Source: Actinomycetes bacterium (lineage in GTDB: Bacteria > Actinomycetota > Actinomycetes > Actinomycetales > Microbacteriaceae). Taken from it: DNA of 22,725 bases. The notes beneath the pieces are model-generated. The model ran no database searches. It saw nothing but the letters and a program-made list of their open reading frames with translations, and was not told where the DNA came from. Each line of letters starts with the position of its first letter. Position 1 is the stretch's first letter. Made by a program: the position numbers and the translations under genes. The DNA lies in NCBI GenBank assembly GCA_023450335.1, contig JAEXHA010000169.1, positions 1 to 22,725 on the forward strand. The letters are read 5' to 3'. Positions 21,007 through 22,725 of the stretch are shown in pieces.

Positions 21007-22245
21007 ATGAGCACCGGACCCCTGACGGGCAAGACCGTCATCGACCTGACCACCGCGCTGGCGGGACCCTATGCGACCCTGCTGCTGGCGGGGCTCGGTG
21101 CGCGGGTGATCAAGGTCGAGAACCCGGTGCGCGGCGGCGACTCCTCGCGCAACAACTCCCCGTACGTCACCGCCGACGGCCTCAGCGTGCGCCGCACCTC
21201 GGGCGACGACATGTCCGTGTCGATGATGCTGCGCGGCCGCGGCAAGGAGAGCATCACCCTGGACCTCAAACGCCCCGAGAGCCGTGAGGTGCTGCTCGAC
21301 CTGGTGCGCGAGGCCGACATCGTCGTGGAGAACTACAGCTCCGGCGTCACCGCGCGACTGGGCATCGACTACGCGTCGGTCCGCGATCTCAACCCGCGAC
21401 TGGTCTACACCTCCATCAGTGGATTCGGTGCCACCGGTGACCACGGCGACCGCAAGGCGATGGACACGATCATCCAAGCCATGAGCGGCGTCATGATGAC
21501 CGCCGGTGAGCCCGGCGACCCGCCCGTGCGGTTCGGGCTGCCCGTCGGCGACCTCGTCGCCCCGCTGTTCGCGGTGATCGGCACCCTCTCGGCCGTCATG
21601 CACGCCGATCGCACCGGTGAGGGGCAGCACGTCGACGTGTCGATGCTGGGCGCACTCACCTCCCTCGTGGCGTGCGAGCCGTTCGATGCGCTCGAGTCGA
21701 TCGGGTTCCCGCTGCGCACCGGCACGTACGTGCCGCGCCTGGCGCCGTTCGGCACGTTCCGTGCGATCGACGGGTGGTTCGCGCTGTGCGGCCCCACCGA
21801 TCAGTTCGCCGAGGGTGTGCTTCGTGCGATCGGTCGCGCCGATCTCGTCGGCTCCGTGGACTTCGGCACCCGTGACGCCCGGGTGGCCAACGCTGACCGG
21901 CTGCACGGGCTCATCGCCGGGTGGGCGGCCGAGCGCATGCTCGCCGAAGCGCTCTCGGCCCTGCACACCCACGGCGCCCCTGCGGCTCCCGTGCGCTCGA
22001 CGGCCGAGGCCGTGCGCGACCCCGACGTCACCTCGCGCGGCGAGGTCGTGCCGCTCGTGCACCCGAAGTTCGGGCATTTCGACGGACTGTACGGATCGGG
22101 CCTGCCGGTCGTCTTCTCGCGCAGCAAGGTGGATATGTCCGGCCCGGCGCCGCAGCTGGGTGAGCACACCGACGCGGTGCTGACCGAACTGCTCGGCTAC
22201 GACGCTCAACGACTCGCATCACTGCGGGATGCGGGCGCGTTTTGA
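21007..22245 (+). CDS. Class III CoA-transferase (CaiB/BaiF/FldA family)
   Basis: The product moves CoA between carboxylic acids through an enzyme-bound aspartyl anhydride. At 412 residues it has the family layout: VIDLTTALAGPYATLLLAGL and GARVIKVENP for CoA binding, LDLKRPESREVLLDLVREAD, VVENYSSGVTARLGIDY, and GFGATGDHGDRKAMDTIIQA with the catalytic Asp153 followed by QAMSG. It continues with RTGEGQHVDVSMLGAL and a small C-terminal domain, APAAPVRSTAEAVRDPDVTS. The ATG at 21007 has GAGGAG six bases upstream. Its stop overlaps the TTG start of a 2-hydroxyacyl-CoA dehydratase gene. In the known Fld and Hgd/Had systems a CoA-transferase feeds a 2-hydroxy acid to such a dehydratase, so I infer a 2-hydroxy acid as acceptor here. 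Confidence 0.9.
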   Translation: MSTGPLTGKTVIDLTTALAGPYATLLLAGLGARVIKVENPVRGGDSSRNNSPYVTADGLSVRRTSGDDMSVSMMLRGRGKESITLDLKRPESREVLLDLVREADIVVENYSSGVTARLGIDYASVRDLNPRLVYTSISGFGATGDHGDRKAMDTIIQAMSGVMMTAGEPGDPPVRFGLPVGDLVAPLFAVIGTLSAVMHADRTGEGQHVDVSMLGALTSLVACEPFDALESIGFPLRTGTYVPRLAPFGTFRAIDGWFALCGPTDQFAEGVLRAIGRADLVGSVDFGTRDARVANADRLHGLIAGWAAERMLAEALSALHTHGAPAAPVRSTAEAVRDPDVTSRGEVVPLVHPKFGHFDGLYGSGLPVVFSRSKVDMSGPAPQLGEHTDAVLTELLGYDAQRLASLRDAGAF

Positions 22246-22725
22246 CCGAGGTCGGCGACAGTCCGGGCTTCGGCGACGCCCCGCTCATCGGCGTCGTCGG
22301 CGCAGACCTGCCCCGGCCGCTGGTCTTGGCCGCCGGGGCGGTCCCTCGCCGTATCCTCTCGGCGTGGCGCCCCGCCGTCTCGGACGAGGCGGCCGACATG
22401 CTCGGCGCTGTCGACATCGTGGCGACCGGGCTGCTGACCGACCTGCTGAGCGGGATCCATGACGGCCTGGCCGGTCTGGTCGTGTGCAACGATTCGGCAG
22501 CCCACCTGCGGCTGTTCTACGTCCTGCGCGAACTGGCCGACCGGGGACGCCTGCCCTTCGCGGTGCACCTGCTCGACGTCCCTCCCGGCGCCGACGGACC
22601 GCGCGCCGAGTTCATCCGCGACGGGTACCGGCGCCTGGCCGACTTCTGCGCGACGGTGACCGGCCGCACGATCGACGCCGTCATGGTGCAGGAGGCCGCT
22701 GCCGCCGAGTCCGCGGTCGGCCGCG
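22242..22725 (+). CDS. 2-hydroxyacyl-CoA dehydratase family subunit (HgdB/BcrC type), partial
   Basis: The first 161 residues are visible and run off the window; the family is about 370-430 long. The opening APLIGVVGADLPRPLVLAAG followed by AVPRRIL matches the family's start (x-IGY-x-x-x-x-P-x-E-x-I-x-AAGA-x-P-x-R-L). GIHDGLAGLVVCNDSAAHLR leading into LFYVLREL matches the segment that normally carries an iron-sulfur Cys (S-C-D-S-x-R). Here the Cys is one position early (V-C-N-D-S), so the cluster ligand may be shifted or lost. Known members are oxygen-sensitive [4Fe-4S] enzymes that remove water from 2-hydroxyacyl-CoA after activation by an ATPase, or reduce benzoyl-CoA. The start is TTG at 22242, overlapping the CoA-transferase stop as TTGA, which suggests coupling. 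A second subunit and activator would lie beyond the window. Confidence 0.75.
   Translation, partial: MTEVGDSPGFGDAPLIGVVGADLPRPLVLAAGAVPRRILSAWRPAVSDEAADMLGAVDIVATGLLTDLLSGIHDGLAGLVVCNDSAAHLRLFYVLRELADRGRLPFAVHLLDVPPGADGPRAEFIRDGYRRLADFCATVTGRTIDAVMVQEAAAAESAVGR

Overview
The window is high-GC DNA. It has strong G/C third-position bias, GTG and TTG starts, leaderless-looking transcripts and lipoproteins typical of Actinobacteria. My best guess is a soil or plant-associated Microbacteriaceae (Microbacterium-like), inferred from overall style and not from a marker gene. Gene content is accessory and catabolic: uptake systems, aromatic-compound enzymes and many small regulators. No rRNA, tRNA, CRISPR array or intact insertion sequence was seen.

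Region 1 (1-3860, minus strand) is a compact O-demethylation operon transcribed metF, purU, ligM, padR. LigM moves the methyl group of a methoxylated aromatic acid (vanillate type) to tetrahydrofolate. MetF would oxidise methyl-THF, and PurU would release formate from formyl-THF and so regenerate THF. A good promoter lies upstream of metF. Its 17-bp spacer is filled by a perfect inverted repeat resembling the recalled operator of the PadR-family vanillate repressor VanR, and a PadR gene closes the operon.

Region 2 (3876-7404, minus) holds the 3' remnant of an IclR-family regulator, a PaaK-like CoA ligase, a VOC-fold protein and a PaaX-family regulator with an inserted heptad repeat. Between the ligase and VOC genes lies a repeat-rich non-coding stretch with a 12-bp inverted repeat.

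Region 3 (7476-10937, minus) is a phosphonate-type ABC importer (phnD, phnC and a fused double permease phnE) with no phosphonate-degrading gene beside it. It diverges from region 4 (11275-15156, plus), one 1293-residue secreted protein made of three tandem alpha/beta-hydrolase units, each with its own Ser-Asp-His set. The divergent intergenic region carries a perfect 13-bp tandem repeat.

Region 4b (15157-15502) holds decayed sequence, including a recognisable scrap of a family 5 solute-binding protein.

Region 5 (15503-22725) starts with a divergent SnoaL-like/MarR pair sharing an operator-like palindrome, followed by a second MarR gene and a cytosolic CapA-type metallophosphatase, both on the minus strand. 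Divergent from CapA is a plus-strand operon: a polar amino-acid-type ABC importer (binding protein, permease, ATPase), a class III CoA-transferase, and the start of a 2-hydroxyacyl-CoA dehydratase (HgdB/BcrC type) cut by the window edge. I infer that this set imports a small organic or amino acid, converts it to its CoA thioester by CoA transfer and then dehydrates it. It is the best candidate here for an undescribed pathway.
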